A stretch of 64,000 nucleotides of DNA from Adiantum capillus-veneris (lineage: Eukaryota > Streptophyta > Polypodiopsida > Polypodiales > Pteridaceae). The notes beneath the pieces were generated by a model. The model was not told where the DNA came from and did not search any database. It worked only from the letters and a program-made list of their open reading frames with translations. The position numbers and the translations under genes were made by a program. Location of the stretch: positions 4,893,045-4,957,044 of the forward strand of contig CM043959.1 of assembly GCA_014529385.2 (NCBI GenBank). The letters run 5' to 3'. Numbering within the stretch: the first letter of the stretch is position 1; every line of letters starts with the position of its first letter. This document shows positions 23,445-34,350 of the stretch, piece by piece.

Positions 23445-23512
23445 TGAAGGAGGGTTGAACCCACCCCATGAGGGTAAGAGGCCAACACTTTACCATCAAG
23501 CTGTTGACCCTT
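23445..23512 (-). ncRNA. tRNA-like segment (possible SINE head) in the gypsy leader
   Basis: On the minus strand AGCTTGATGGTAAAGTGTTG resembles an A box and D arm. It is followed 20-25 bases later by GTGGGTTCAACCCTCC, which has a B box (GGTTCAACCC) and a closed T stem. The anticodon region does not fold well and no acceptor stem is seen, so this is a relic or a tRNA-derived SINE, not a working tRNA gene. Confidence 0.35.
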
Positions 23513-23887
23513 GTTGTGTATAACAAGAAAAGATAGCATACTTGTCTTTAAAAGAAAATTAGAAGGAAAGATAAAGCTTCAAACTTCAAGGAAGCAGTTT
23601 CACCCTTCCTTTTCACTTCTCGAAGTAAGGCAAGTTTTCCTCCAAAAATTCTTTTTCCCTCAAGGAGATAGCCTCAAAGTGAACAAAATCCTTCACAAAA
23701 ACAATGAGTTTTTGTGAAGAATCAACAAAGGTGTTCTTATGACGAATGACACGTGAAGCACTACAATTCTTGCAAGACGAAGTTCGCATGCAATGCAAAT
23801 CGCGGAGCTTACAAAACACAAAGACTTCAATTTCACAAGGTACAAGTTGACGTTTTTTTCTCTCTCTTCACATTAGTGTGTGTTTAC

Positions 23888-24354
23888 CATTAGGGAAAAT
23901 TTGGACTCTCAAAGGGGCCCTATAAGGAGGTTTGACTTTGCCTCTCTTGTCCAAAGTGGGCAACTCGATGAAGTACATAAACGCTTTGTCAAAACCTTAT
24001 CAACCAACATATCATTGGAAAGGTCTTAGAAAGTAGGTCTAAATCCCCAAATTTTGACAATTTTAGAGTTGATTTGTAGAAGTTATGGCCTCCCCACTAA
24101 AGTTGAAATGTGGGGAGAGATTCCATTTATAAGACGGAGTTGTCACATCAAAAAATGAAATCTTCTAGAATATAAGGAATCTGATGGCATGCTATATATC
24201 AATGGATAGATCTTGATGAGTACATTCTAAATCCAAAACTTTCGACAAGTTTTGATTTCATTTGTAAAAAATTTATCGTGCGTCCGTTTTGGACAAGAGG
24301 GATAAAGTCAAAGTCCTTATAGGGCCCATTTGAGAGTCCAAAGCTTCCCTAATG
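23888..24354. mobile_element. MITE-like inverted-repeat element 2, ending 1 bp before the gag ATG
   Basis: The left end CATTAGGGAAAATTTGGACT and right end AGTCCAAAGCTTCCCTAATG are complementary over about 75 bp with mismatches, including CTCAAAGGGGCCCTATAAGG. The ends share sequence with element 1 at 16578 (ATTTGGACTC, GGGCCCTTTAAGGAGTTTGA), so both belong to one family. No ORF inside. No clear target duplication. Confidence 0.83.
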
Positions 24355-24355
24355 C

Positions 24356-25440
24356 ATGGCCAGTGAGAATATCCCACCTACGTACACTTTTGATTTTGAG
24401 CACGTAGATCAAAATCAGGGCACCACGGGTGTTGTTGACACTAATATGCATGAGGATGATGATCTAGGAGATCATGGCCTTGTAGATATGGTTGCTTTCA
24501 AGAATTTGGAAAATTTCCAAAGCGTACTTGAACGCAACCTCTATGCACTCAATCCAAATGTTACCAATCTTACGGAGTTACTTGTGAAATTTATGAATTC
24601 ACAGACGGCTCAAGGAGCCATAAGTGGCATGGTTAAAGGGAACCAAGCTTGCATGAGTCAAGGAGTCCAAGAGACAAGTCCTTCAGAAGATGCAGAAGGT
24701 AGCACCATTCCTGAGTTTCACAAGGAAGAGCGTGATCGCAACAAGGATACAATCAATACGTTCTTACACAAATGGAGTGATATTCATAGATTGAGACACA
24801 CCCCGGATATAAAGACAACTGTGGAAACAAGTCTATCTCTTAAAGGCAAGGCCTATAAGTGGTGGATGACTTTTTCAATAGATGCTCGTCCTCCATCTTG
24901 GGCTACATTTCAAGCTTCTTTCTCCAAAGAGTTTTTGGACTCCAATGAAGAAGACAAGAATTGGTTAGCATGGGATGCATGCTGCATGTTTGGCCTCTCT
25001 CTCACACAGTACCTTTCCAAATATCGGAAAATCATATTAAAACTAGAAGGTCTAGATGAATTCTAAAAGATATTGGGTTTTCATAGGAGACTTGACAAAG
25101 ACTATCGTCTTCATGTCAAGACCCAACATCCAAAAACTTTGAAAGAAGTCATGAGTCATGCTCAAAGATATGATGATGACCAAGAGAGGAAAGGAAATGT
25201 TTCCTACTCTAAGAATAATTTTACTAAGAGCAATGTGGCTAAGAGCCAATGGCGAGGTAGATCTCCTACACGTTCCAAGAGGAATAAGAGACAATCTACC
25301 TCTGCATGTCCACAAGAGGCTAAGAAGCCTAAGCAATCATGAGATACGTGGGTCTCTCATCACTACTGATTTTGAGCGTGCAAAGAAACACAATTTGTGT
25401 TTTAGATGTCTTTAGGACCAGCATAACAAGAAAGATTTTC
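24356..25440 (+). pseudogene. Gag of the plus-strand gypsy element
   Basis: Open from the ATG at 24356 to a TAA at 25064-25066 (236 codons), with a gag core in the second half (ALSLKGKA-like SLSLKGKAYKWWMTF, FSKEFLDSNEEDKNW, SLTQYLSKYRKIILKLEGL). The same protein continues after the stop (FHRRLDKDYRLHVKTQHPKT, a basic tail to 25342). A frame change near 25330 leads to a zinc knuckle remnant CFRCL-x-DQHNKKDF (about 25398-25437), in which a stop replaces one codon and the last Cys is Phe. It is damaged by one nonsense codon and one or more frameshifts. RNA binding by the knuckle would be lost. Confidence 0.82.
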
Positions 25441-25556
25441 CTCTTTTTCAAGGCAAAGAAAAGGCCATGCACACGGTGCAACGCCTCACATTAGATTCAT
25501 CTCCTAAATATTGTGTTCTAGAGGTTCTTCATATGGAATAAAAGCACAAGTGATGT

Positions 25557-28500
25557 GTGTCTGCTTCAATGTGGCAGTCCACCTTTGGCCCCCATGCTTT
25601 GATTCACATGCATGGCACTATTAATGGACAACGTGTTTGTATTTTAGTGGATAATGGTGCAACTCACAACTTCCTGAACTATAAGCTAGTCAAGAAATTG
25701 AAACTTACACAGACTCCCTGCTCTCACAAGTATGTGGTCGAGCAGATGTCTGTCAATGATAAAGAAGTATGGGACATGGTAGTTCAAGGGGTTGAGCTTA
25801 TTTTTCAAGCTCATACGATGACCCTTGACTTTCAAGTTATAAACATGGACCGTGTTGATGTAGTTTTAGGACGAGAGTGGCTGCATGGTTTAGGAAACAC
25901 ATTGCACACTAGTTATAAACACAACTTTTTATCCTTTATGGCCAATGGTAAACATGTTCTTTTGCTTGGTGAGAAAAATATACCATCTGCACCTCTTATA
26001 TGCAAAGCCAAGATTTCTATTTTGCAGAAAACGGATTCAATAGATGAAGTCTTTTTGTGTTACTGCTTGTCTCCGAGTTTTGTGAATTCTCAAGAGCAAA
26101 GTGCCGTGAATTCTAGTAATGGTATGCAAAGTGCAATGAATTCTAATGATAAGCAAAGTGTTCACAAATCTAGCAAGCACAATGCTCTCAATGTTAATTC
26201 TATAGAGCAACATACAACTGATGTACAACAAATATTACAGGAATTACAAGATTCTCCATCCCAGCATAACTCTAGTTTACTTTCTCCTTTTGCACGGCAA
26301 AAGCTAACTCACTTACTCACGGAGTATAGTGATGTACTCTTAAGTGATTTACCGCCGGGTTTATTCCCTACACGTGATGTGCAACATGGCATAGATGTCT
26401 TGCCAGGCACTAAACCGGTGAGTAAACCACCTTATTGTATGAGTGCTAAAGAAGCCAAGGAGGTTGAGAGTCAGTTGGCTGACTACCTCGCCCGTGGTTT
26501 CATTAGACCTAGAACTTTGCCTTGGGTATCACCAATTCTATTGATAAAAAAGAAAGATGGTACTATGCGCATGTGCGTAGATTATCGCGGATTAAACGCC
26601 ATAATCATCAAGAATAAGTATCCTCTGCCAAGAGTGGATGAGTTGTTTGATCAACTCTATGGGGCAAAATACTATGAAAAGATAGATCTTCGTCCAAGAT
26701 AACCCCATGTGCGTATCCTTTTGCAAGATATCTCCAAAACTTCCTTTAGAACACGGTTCGCACATTTTGAATTTTTGGTTATGCCTTTTGGTTTAACCAA
26801 TGCTCCAGCTACATTTATGACACTCATGGATAGTGTCTTACATCCCTATCTTGGAAAATTTGTTTTGTTTTTCCTTGATGACATTCTCATTTACAATAAG
26901 ACTAAAGATGAACACATTGAACACTTACAATTAGCGTTCGAATAGCTACGAGCTCACGTGTTGTATGCTAAGCAAAGCAAGTGCAATTTCTTTAAAACAG
27001 AGATACATTACCTCTGTCATGTGATCTCTTATTCTGGCATCAAAATGGACACTAACAAGGCGCTGCCATTCTTCGATGGCCACATCCTAGTTCCTATGAC
27101 GGATCAACTTAAAGAAAAAGGTAAGACCTTTTCTTGGGAAGAAGCCCAAAAACGCAGTTTTGAACAACTCAAGGTAGTTATAGCCACTGCTCCCATCCTA
27201 GCAATCATTGACCCACTTAAGCCGTTTGTGGTAGAGACTGATGCTAGTGATAAAGCAATTGGTGCGGTACTTCTCCAGGAGGGAAGACCTATAGCCTTTG
27301 AAAGTAAAAAGTTAGATAGAGCTCAGCAGAATTATTATGTCTATGAGAGAGAGCTCTATGCCATAATTCACGCTTTACGAAAGTGGCGACACTATTTATA
27401 TGGTGCCGAGTTTGAAGTAGTTTTTGACCATGAGAGTATCAAATGGTTTACTACTCAAACGACTTGAAGGGTCATAAAGCTAGATGGGCCAAAATCCTTT
27501 AAGATTATCATGTAAGCTACAATATCACAAGGGGCGATATAATGTAGTAGTGGATGCACTAAGTCAATGCCTCAAATTAATTCACTTGCTTTCACGGAAA
27601 TAAAGAGTGGATTTTTGGAGTTATTACGCGGTAAGTGTGCACAAGATCAATCATATGCTAAAGTGTGGAGTCCAGTTTTAAAAAGGGATCCCTCACACTC
27701 ACATGTCTCTATATAGCCAAATCAACATGTCTCTGCAGGCACAGATAAAAACTCCAACACATAGAGCTCCACCCCTACTTAGGAAGAGCTTAAGCGATGG
27801 AAGAATTTTTCCATTGATGATGGCTACTTACTCCACAATGGTAGAGTATGTGTGTCAAAGGAATCAGACACTAGGCGCCAAATCTTATTTGAGTGTCATG
27901 ATAGTCCAAGTGCTGCTCATCCAAGTATTTGAAAGATGTATGCCTTAGTTTGACGACAATTTTATTGGCCGGGCTTACATCATGATGTTCAAGAGTACCT
28001 ACTAAACTGCCAACAAGGCCAAGTTAATAAGGCAGAGCGCCTCAAGGTAGGTGGCCTTTTACATCCTTTAGAGATTCCACAAGGTAAGTGGGAGAGTATC
28101 TCTATGGATTTTGTAGTAGGACTACCTACTGCAAATCGTGGCCATGATGTTGTATGGGTTATTCATTCCCACTAAGACTACGGTTAAGATACCAAAATCA
28201 GCACGGCTATTCGTAGAGCATATATAAAACTCTACGGTCTTCAAGCTAGTATCATTCGTTGCAGAGATCGAAAGTTTGATACTCACTTTTGGAGAGTTGT
28301 GTTCCAAAAGTTGGAAACTAAACTTAATCTAAGTACGCCTGATCATCCAAAAATGGATGGTCAAACCGAAAGAGTTAATCAAGTGCTAGAGGATATGCTA
28401 CGAGCATACGTTAGCAAGAAGCAAATCAATTGGGAAGACTACTTACCTATATTGGAATTTGCTTATAATAGATCAAAGCATGTGACTACAGGATTTAGTC

Positions 28501-29110
28501 CATTTATGCTTTTATATGGATTTCAACCTAGATCACCCTTTATGGTGGGGTTGGCTAAGGAGAAGATACAATAAGCAAAGGATTCTCTCCAAGACCATTT
28601 TTACATGCTTCGAGTTGTTCGACAGAATGTTAAGCAGCTCAAGATCGATATAAGAAGTACGTAGATGAGCATCATCGTCTTGCTACTTTCGAAGAAGGAG
28701 ACAAGGTTTTCCTCAAAGTTTTGGAGCATTTAAAAAGTTTGAAGACGGGAAAAGTTGCTAAACTGTCACCACGCTTATGTGGACCATTTACCATTCTCAA
28801 ACGGATAGGTCAAGTGTCCTATAAGTTAGCTCTTCTAGAGCACTCACGAGTTCATCCTGTTTTTCATGTTAGCCGTTTACGAAAATAGTTAGGACAGAAT
28901 GATAATGTCATTGACACAAGTGTGTTAGTTGACCGTATCGAACCGCCAAGCATTCCTCAGCCCAAAAACATTTTGGATTCTCATGAGCTTCGCACCAGAA
29001 AACATGTTAAACGACAGGTGTTGGTAAAATGGCTAGATAGACCTGAAGAAGGTTCTACATGGGAGAATGTCTCCGCACTTGAGAAACATTTTCCTACAAT
29101 CATTTTTTAG
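25557..29110 (+). pseudogene. Pol of the plus-strand gypsy element: protease, RT, RNase H, integrase, chromodomain
   Basis: The protease has [12 protein letters not shown] (D-N-G at 25650-25658). [56 protein letters not shown], stop at 26700, then FEFLVMPFGLTNAPATF and catalytic FFLDDILIY (26871-26894). A deletion near 27060 removes part of the connection. RNase H is VVETDASDKAIGAVLLQEGR. The integrase finger has lost its last Cys (NCQQGQ). The core keeps SMDFVVGLPT, a second acidic motif (CRDRKFDTHFW, about 28262) and QTERVNQVLEDMLRAYV. The chromodomain-like end (LVKWLDRPEEGSTWENV) closes at 29108-29110. Stops or frameshifts occur near 26700, 26943, 27465, 27710, 28170 and 28570. Confidence 0.9.
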
Positions 29111-29130
29111 GACGAAAATGATTCTCCAAG

Positions 29131-29141
29131 GGGGGGGGGGG
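29131..29141 (+). other. Polypurine tract (11 G)
   Basis: A run of 11 G preceded by CCAA and followed by TAAA and the LTR TG at 29146. Confidence 0.85.
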
Positions 29142-29145
29142 TAAA

Positions 29146-29268
29146 TGTGAGGACATCGGTCCTATGGGCAAGGCCACCGGCACGTCTGGACAATGTGTAC
29201 GCTAGGGGGAGGCTATAAGATAGCACGGTTGGGTGGAGACTAGCATACGCATTACCACCACCCTTTCA
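29146..29268 (+). mobile_element. 3' LTR, 123 bp
   Basis: Starts TGTGAGGACATCGGTCC, ends CCACCCTTTCA, followed by the target duplication TTTAG and the minisatellite. Confidence 0.9.
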
Positions 29269-29465
29269 TTTAGCCTCTACCATTTTTGTATCTAGCAAGG
29301 GTAGAGGATCGAACTTAAGTTCAAGCCTCTATGCCTTCTTCTATTTGATAGGGGTTTAGCCTCTACCATTTTTGTACCTAGTGGTAGTAGAGTTTCAGTC
29401 TTTAGTTTGAACCTGATGTGGATGCTCGCACTTAAGTTCGAGCATGCACACCTTTTTCATACATG
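29269..29465. repeat. Minisatellite continuing after the gypsy insertion
   Basis: At least two diverged 87-bp units (GCCTCTACCATTTTTGTATC, AAGTTCAAGCCTCTATGCC) decaying towards 29460. Confidence 0.8.
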
Positions 29466-30095
29466 CCATGATACAGGCTCGATAGTTTTGAAAGTGCTTG
29501 TCATATATAAAATCTCTATGCTAGGTAGCTTGGCTTCCATGTATAAATAATTTTTTTACCTCTAACTCGAACCAAATGTATGTTTTTTCCCTCCAAAAAG
29601 GCCACTAGTCTTAACAAATTGTTAACTTTGTATCAAAAAAACGTGTTTTAAGAGGAGTTATTTTTGTGGGATAATGAGCATCTAACGCCTTCAAATAGAC
29701 CTTCAAGTGCCCTAAATTTAATTCATCAACAAGAATCAAACTCCTTCTAGTTGACCTCCAAATGCCCTAACGTCCTTGTTATATTATAACTAGAGGAGAG
29801 TTCATCACAATATTTAGAGAATATTATTAAGTAATGGGCTTTTCAAATAGCTAAAGTACGTCAAAATGAATGTGCCATCTAAATAAAAAAAGGATTTAAT
29901 TGAGTGTGCCCGCAAACAAATGAAATATCAAACTGCACAATAATGTGTAGTTTGCAAGTAGCGTTATAAAAAATAAAACTTAAATAATTCCCAAATTTCT
30001 TAAATATGTCTTTTTTCCACCAAGATTGAACCACCTGAGTTAGTCTTTGACTCTTCCAACCCTTTTTAATTTTTCTTAATTCTCTCTTGCTCGTG
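29466..30095. other. No recognisable gene
   Basis: A/T-rich sequence without coding or repeat signal that I can name. By position it may be internal sequence of the Tat-like element. Confidence 0.5.
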
Positions 30096-30371
30096 TCAAA
30101 GAATTTCTTTTGTTTGGTTCAATTTCATTTCCAAAGCAATTTTTTCCTTTAGCCTTTTTGCTTTCATTTTGTCTTGTTTGGATTTCCAAGATTTTCTTCC
30201 AATTCTCACCGATATGTTTTCAATCTCTGTTTGAGGCAGCAATATGTTTTCCTCCTCAATGATTGCGTTTTTGGCAGCTTCTTGAGCTTGAGCTTGAGTC
30301 ATTACCTTTAAAGGAACAATGGGTTCTACCTCAGATCCGCTTGAAGAAGGCATCACTCCTACAACGTTCAT
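30096..30371 (-). CDS. Possible gag N-terminus of the Tat-like element
   Basis: A 91-codon minus-strand frame about 930 bp downstream (in element orientation) of the Asp-type primer site. It is hydrophilic: a Ser/Glu-rich start (PSSSGSEVEP) followed by a Lys/Glu-rich, probably helical tail (KSWKSKQDKMKAKRLKEKIA). Distance and orientation suit the start of gag, but there is no motif to prove it. The frame ends at a stop, and the rest of gag is separated by the nested elements. Confidence 0.3.
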   Translation of the reverse strand: MNVVGVMPSSSGSEVEPIVPLKVMTQAQAQEAAKNAIIEEENILLPQTEIENISVRIGRKSWKSKQDKMKAKRLKEKIALEMKLNQTKEIL

Positions 30372-30483
30372 TGTTGTTGTCCCCTTGTTGTTTGGGTGTT
30401 TTGTTTTGTGCTATTCTGCCTTTTGAGAAAGTTGTTTTAAATGGTATCAGCTACCTACTAGTCAAATCTCAACTCAAGATGGT

Positions 30484-30782
30484 CAAGGGAGACATGGATT
30501 GCGATCCATGTTCCCCCACATCTAAATATGAAATTTGGTCAGTAGTATGCTTACACTCTGTGGATATCAGATTTTTACTTCTTTTTTTATTTGGATTCCA
30601 ACAAGTTAAAAAATCCCAGACTTTGAGTCGCAAATGCTTGTTTGCTATTTTTGCCCTATTAGCCAATTCTAATGTGATTTTTGAGTATTTTTTAGTATGC
30701 CCACTTATGCATAGTGTCACTGATTACTTTTATGCAAAAATGGTCTCTGGGAATCATGGATTGGGATCCATGTTTCTCCACA
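30484..30782. repeat. Pair of related palindromes 270 bp apart
   Basis: CATGGATTGCGATCCATG (about 30493-30510) and CATGGATTGGGATCCATG (about 30758-30775) are each self-complementary and lie in related contexts (GGTC-GGGA before, TTCCC/TTCTCCACA after). Confidence 0.65.
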
Positions 30783-31301
30783 GTATTTGCGCAAACTTTC
30801 TAGATTACTTCTAGAGAGTCTTATGATGCCTTTGATCAACAATTTTTTGAATTTGGATCACTTTCCAGGTCTCTACATCAAATTTTCCGAATTTCAAAGT
30901 TATGGTCATTTTGGCCTAAATATCGTTTTCACTCTTTTCTTCTCTGATCTTTCAGGCCAATTTTGATGGTGGTAGTTTCTACTTACCCTACTCCTAAGTA
31001 CTAAAATGAAACTAGGAAGAAAAACAAACAAAATGGTACAAAATAAATTCAAAACAAAAAATGGTACAACACTTTGAAAGTAACGAGAAAATTATAGAAT
31101 GAATGCTTTTGGCTATCTCACTCACAACCCTCTTTACCTTTCAAGAATAGTTCTAGAAAGTCCTTGACTTCTAGACTCTACCAAGCACTAAATCCCATGT
31201 CTAGATGCTTCATTGCTAAGGTGTAAATGGAATGGAAGACAAATCTTCGAATAAGAATGCTCTAAATACACACTCGATTACTCACCATCTAAGGATCATT
31301 C

Positions 31302-31319
31302 TCCCCGACAGCGGCGCCA
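31302..31319 (-). other. Primer binding site, Asp tRNA type
   Basis: The plus strand reads TCCCCGACAGCGGCGCCA, which differs at two positions from the 3' end of plant tRNA-Asp including CCA (TCCCCGGCAACGGCGCCA). On the minus strand it is therefore a primer site, seven bases downstream of the LTR ending at 31327. Asp-tRNA priming is known from the Tat/Athila branch of plant gypsy elements. Confidence 0.77.
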
Positions 31320-31326
31320 ATCTTAG

Positions 31327-32203
31327 TGGAAGGTCGCCGTGAAGGACGTTTGTAGCATAGCTATATAGCATTAATATAATGTGAATATTCAGGGAAGAGA
31401 CTTGGATGGGGCACGAAGACTATTTGAGGTTTTTCAATGTCAAGAAGTGAACCTAGAAAGAAAACATACCAATTCAACAAGCAAACCATCACTCAAATAT
31501 CAGTAACTCTGCTTATGTCTTTTCTCAGTGTTGTAGGTCATCAAGCCATTTCGGCACTCGTACGGACTCAAAATACATCAAAATTTTAGGAGGAGGTCTA
31601 AGACACCTAGGGGTACTATCCTACCAAGTTTAGTTGCATTTCGACAAGGTATCAAAATCATGATCCATCATGAAAAAGGTCTTGAAAACTACAATAAAAC
31701 TATCTGGAAAGGTCGCTTTATGGTCTTGGTCAAAACGTCAAAAAACAATGATTTAAGCACTCAAATCTGATGATTAATGTGTAGTTGTAAACCTCAACAA
31801 AACTGACAATGCTTACACTTGAATGAAAGAGCATGGAAAGAGGAACCCATTGCAAGTTTTAGGATTGAAAATGGATTACCCAATCATTAGAAAAAGTGTT
31901 TACAAGTTGGAGCTTCGTAGTCGCTTGAGCATACATACAGCATAGCTCTCTTCTCTTCCAAAAGATAAGTCCCCCTCTCACATTAAAGTTATTGGCCTTT
32001 ATACCCAGGGATTTTTAAATGGCCAGTGGTCGGACTTTTGCAAATGTCATGAAAAAATTGCAGATCAAGGAATTGAGTTGCTACTCTTGAATCAGGATTT
32101 ACACAGAGTATCACTACGCTAGCTCGAAAAATAATAAAGCACAAATGTAGCATCCGACTACGTGTCCAGCCAAGTGGGCACTCGTTCGATTAATCTGCTA
32201 ACA
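31327..32203 (-). mobile_element. 5' LTR (minus strand) of the Tat-like element, 877 bp
   Basis: On the minus strand it begins TGTTAGCAGATT at 32203 and ends CGACCTTCCA at 31327, followed by the primer site. 31532-32203 aligns with the LTR at 6572-7187 (GGAGGAGGTCTAAGACACCT, ACAAGTTGGAGCTTCGTA and many other blocks). Confidence 0.75.
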
Positions 32204-32560
32204 ACAAACACTTCATAAATTGAATAGAACGTCTTACATCCAAAAGGTGTGCATATATCTTTTTAAATTAAGTGTTTATTAGCTATTTTGTAGACATTAA
32301 AAAAAAGCAGAGTATGAATTTTAGTAAACATTTGGTTTTGCAAAGATAGCATTCATTAGTATTGTAGACACTATTGAGGTTGTATAAAAGTGATACCATA
32401 TATATTATAATTTTTATGACTTATGTTTTAAAACCAACAATGATTGATGAATTAACTTTCTTTTGAATATGATTAGATATTATAAATTTTGACAAGAACA
32501 CTTAAAAATAACAATCACGGGGACAATTTAGACATTTGTATATGAAATACTCTTCATGGT

Positions 32561-32835
32561 CGTGTTATCAACCAAGTATTTCAAATGCTTCTAACAAACG
32601 GAATCTATAGCCGCGTTACTGATCGAGTGTCGCTTGAATCTAAAGAGCAACAATGGTTTTCATACGAGCATCATATGGCCGCGTTATCGATCGACGCCCA
32701 TTTTTTTTTTTTGGCGAGGGGAAGGGAAATTGACTCACCATAAGGATACCTATATCATCACGTTATCGACGTAGTACCCAAACGATGAGCCAATACTTAC
32801 CACAAGCACATCATATTCCCCATGTAACCGAGATG
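32561..32835. repeat. Degenerate repeat of a CGCGTTATCGATCGA-like motif
   Basis: Five related blocks at about 32561, 32612, 32681, 32757 and 32820 (CGTGTTATCAACC, CCGCGTTACTGATCGAG, CCGCGTTATCGATCGAC, CACGTTATCGACGTAG, CATGTAACCGAGATG), 51-76 bp apart, often preceded by CATATGG/CATATTCC-like sequence. Confidence 0.6.
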
Positions 32836-33053
32836 ATACCCGCATGGTAAGCACTATTCTATAGAATAGCTTATGCGCACACTCACATTGTGTGATAAGG
32901 TACCTTATTATTGCCATACAATACAACAAAAAGCACACTACCACACAACACACTCTCTCGAGTCTTGTGGTTAAGTACTCTGATGTTGTCATGCAATGCG
33001 ATGCAAAGTACTCTCCCACACGACCCCCTCTCTCCTCTCGACGTACCTGCAAA

Positions 33054-33179
<126 letters not shown>

Positions 33180-33699
33180 GCGCACAAAATAACACCCAAT
33201 GAGTCCGATCGGGCCCCTCTATATATTTAGTTGTGGGTCCACCGAACTTCTTCATTTTCTTAACGGGCGCATAGGAAAAACAATAAATCCCAGCGTGCCC
33301 ACAAGGAAAACAAAGAAGCCCGACGGGTTCCCAGGTTTTCCTCAACCGGCTTGTTTGTGATCATGTTAAGTGTGAGGATGTTAATATATTAATAAAACAT
33401 TGTGATCACACAAAAATTTACCTAATTACATAAACATTAAATCCTTGGAAGAAAAGAAAGAGTAGCATTTATATGAGTGCGTGAAAAAGTGAGATATAGA
33501 CAGAGTCAATTAGGTACCAAGATGGAAAGCTTGAGCTCATAAAGCCAATCTTGAGACTAAAGTGAGTGATCACAAGTTCCCACAAGTATTGCACTTCATC
33601 AAAGGAAACTTGGATAACAAGTGAAAGGGTCACGATGGCTTTCTAAAACAATAAGAAAGTGATAAAATTGTTAGGTTGATTTTAACTAGAAATATTAGT
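33180..33699. other. No recognisable gene
   Basis: Mixed-composition flank after the compound microsatellite. It includes a slightly GC-richer block (33180-33350) but no coding frame or motif. Confidence 0.5.
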
Positions 33700-33990
33700 G
33701 TTCCGAAAGCCTCAGCCTAGCCTTGAGCTGGTTAAAAATCAAGACTAGCCGGTTGGAAACCATGGTAAAGGGAAGAAAAACTGGTGAAATATGTGAAAAA
33801 CTAGTTCAAAAATCTTGCAAATTTTAAAATTTGTGATGGTGTTTTTTATTTTCTTCTTTGCGAGAAAGAAAGTCAATTGGTGGCCACTTAATAAAAGAGA
33901 CTTTCCCGAACACTGTGTGGACTTAAGCTATAGAATGCAAGAAAAATAAAGCCATGTGAAGCTATGAAATGAAAGGTGTGTGTGTGCGCA

Positions 33991-34089
<99 letters not shown>

Positions 34090-34350
34090 ATATACATACA
34101 TACATACATATATATAGAATTTAATAGAATTATGCAAGGTGAAGCTTCACTTTAGCATTTTAAAACCATAGAATGCAAGAAAAGTCAACACATGTCTTGA
34201 TATGAAATGAAAGGTGAAATAAAAAGATCCATTTAAATGTTTTAAAACTGAAATAACATTTAAGATAAGTCTCAATCGTCACTGAAAACATTGAAAGTAT
34301 GCCTAAATCAACTCGGGCCTCTAAGGCTTCTTTTAGAAAGCCAATAACAT
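33700..34350. repeat. Dispersed repeat B, copy 1 (split by a microsatellite)
   Basis: Matches 62225-62790 over nearly its whole length (GACTAGCCGGTTG, GCAAGGTGAAGCTTCACTTT, AACATTGAAAGTATGCCTAA, CTCTAAGGCTTCTTTTA). The middle is interrupted by the microsatellite at 33977-34082. A third, weaker copy of the first part is at 60752-61000. Confidence 0.83.
33977..34082. repeat. Compound microsatellite (TG/CG/AC)n-(AT)n
   Basis: Alternating TG, CGCGCAC and AC repeats followed by about 52 bp of TA. Confidence 0.96.

Larger units (their letters stand above)
23029..29268 (+). mobile_element. Plus-strand Ty3/gypsy element with 123-bp LTRs and TTTAG target duplication
   Basis: 5' LTR 23029-23151, primer site 23153-23164, leader, gag from 24356, protease-RT-RNase H-integrase-chromodomain to 29110, polypurine tract 29131-29141, 3' LTR 29146-29268. 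TTTAG stands at 23024-23028 and 29269-29273. I count 11 differences between the 123-bp LTRs. The element carries a 467-bp inverted-repeat element in its leader and several stops and frameshifts in the coding region. Confidence 0.92.

Noticed and set aside
30263-30814. 183-codon plus-strand ORF
   Set aside because: Opposite to the element, hydrophobic and low-complexity, and spans the palindromes; no family recognised.
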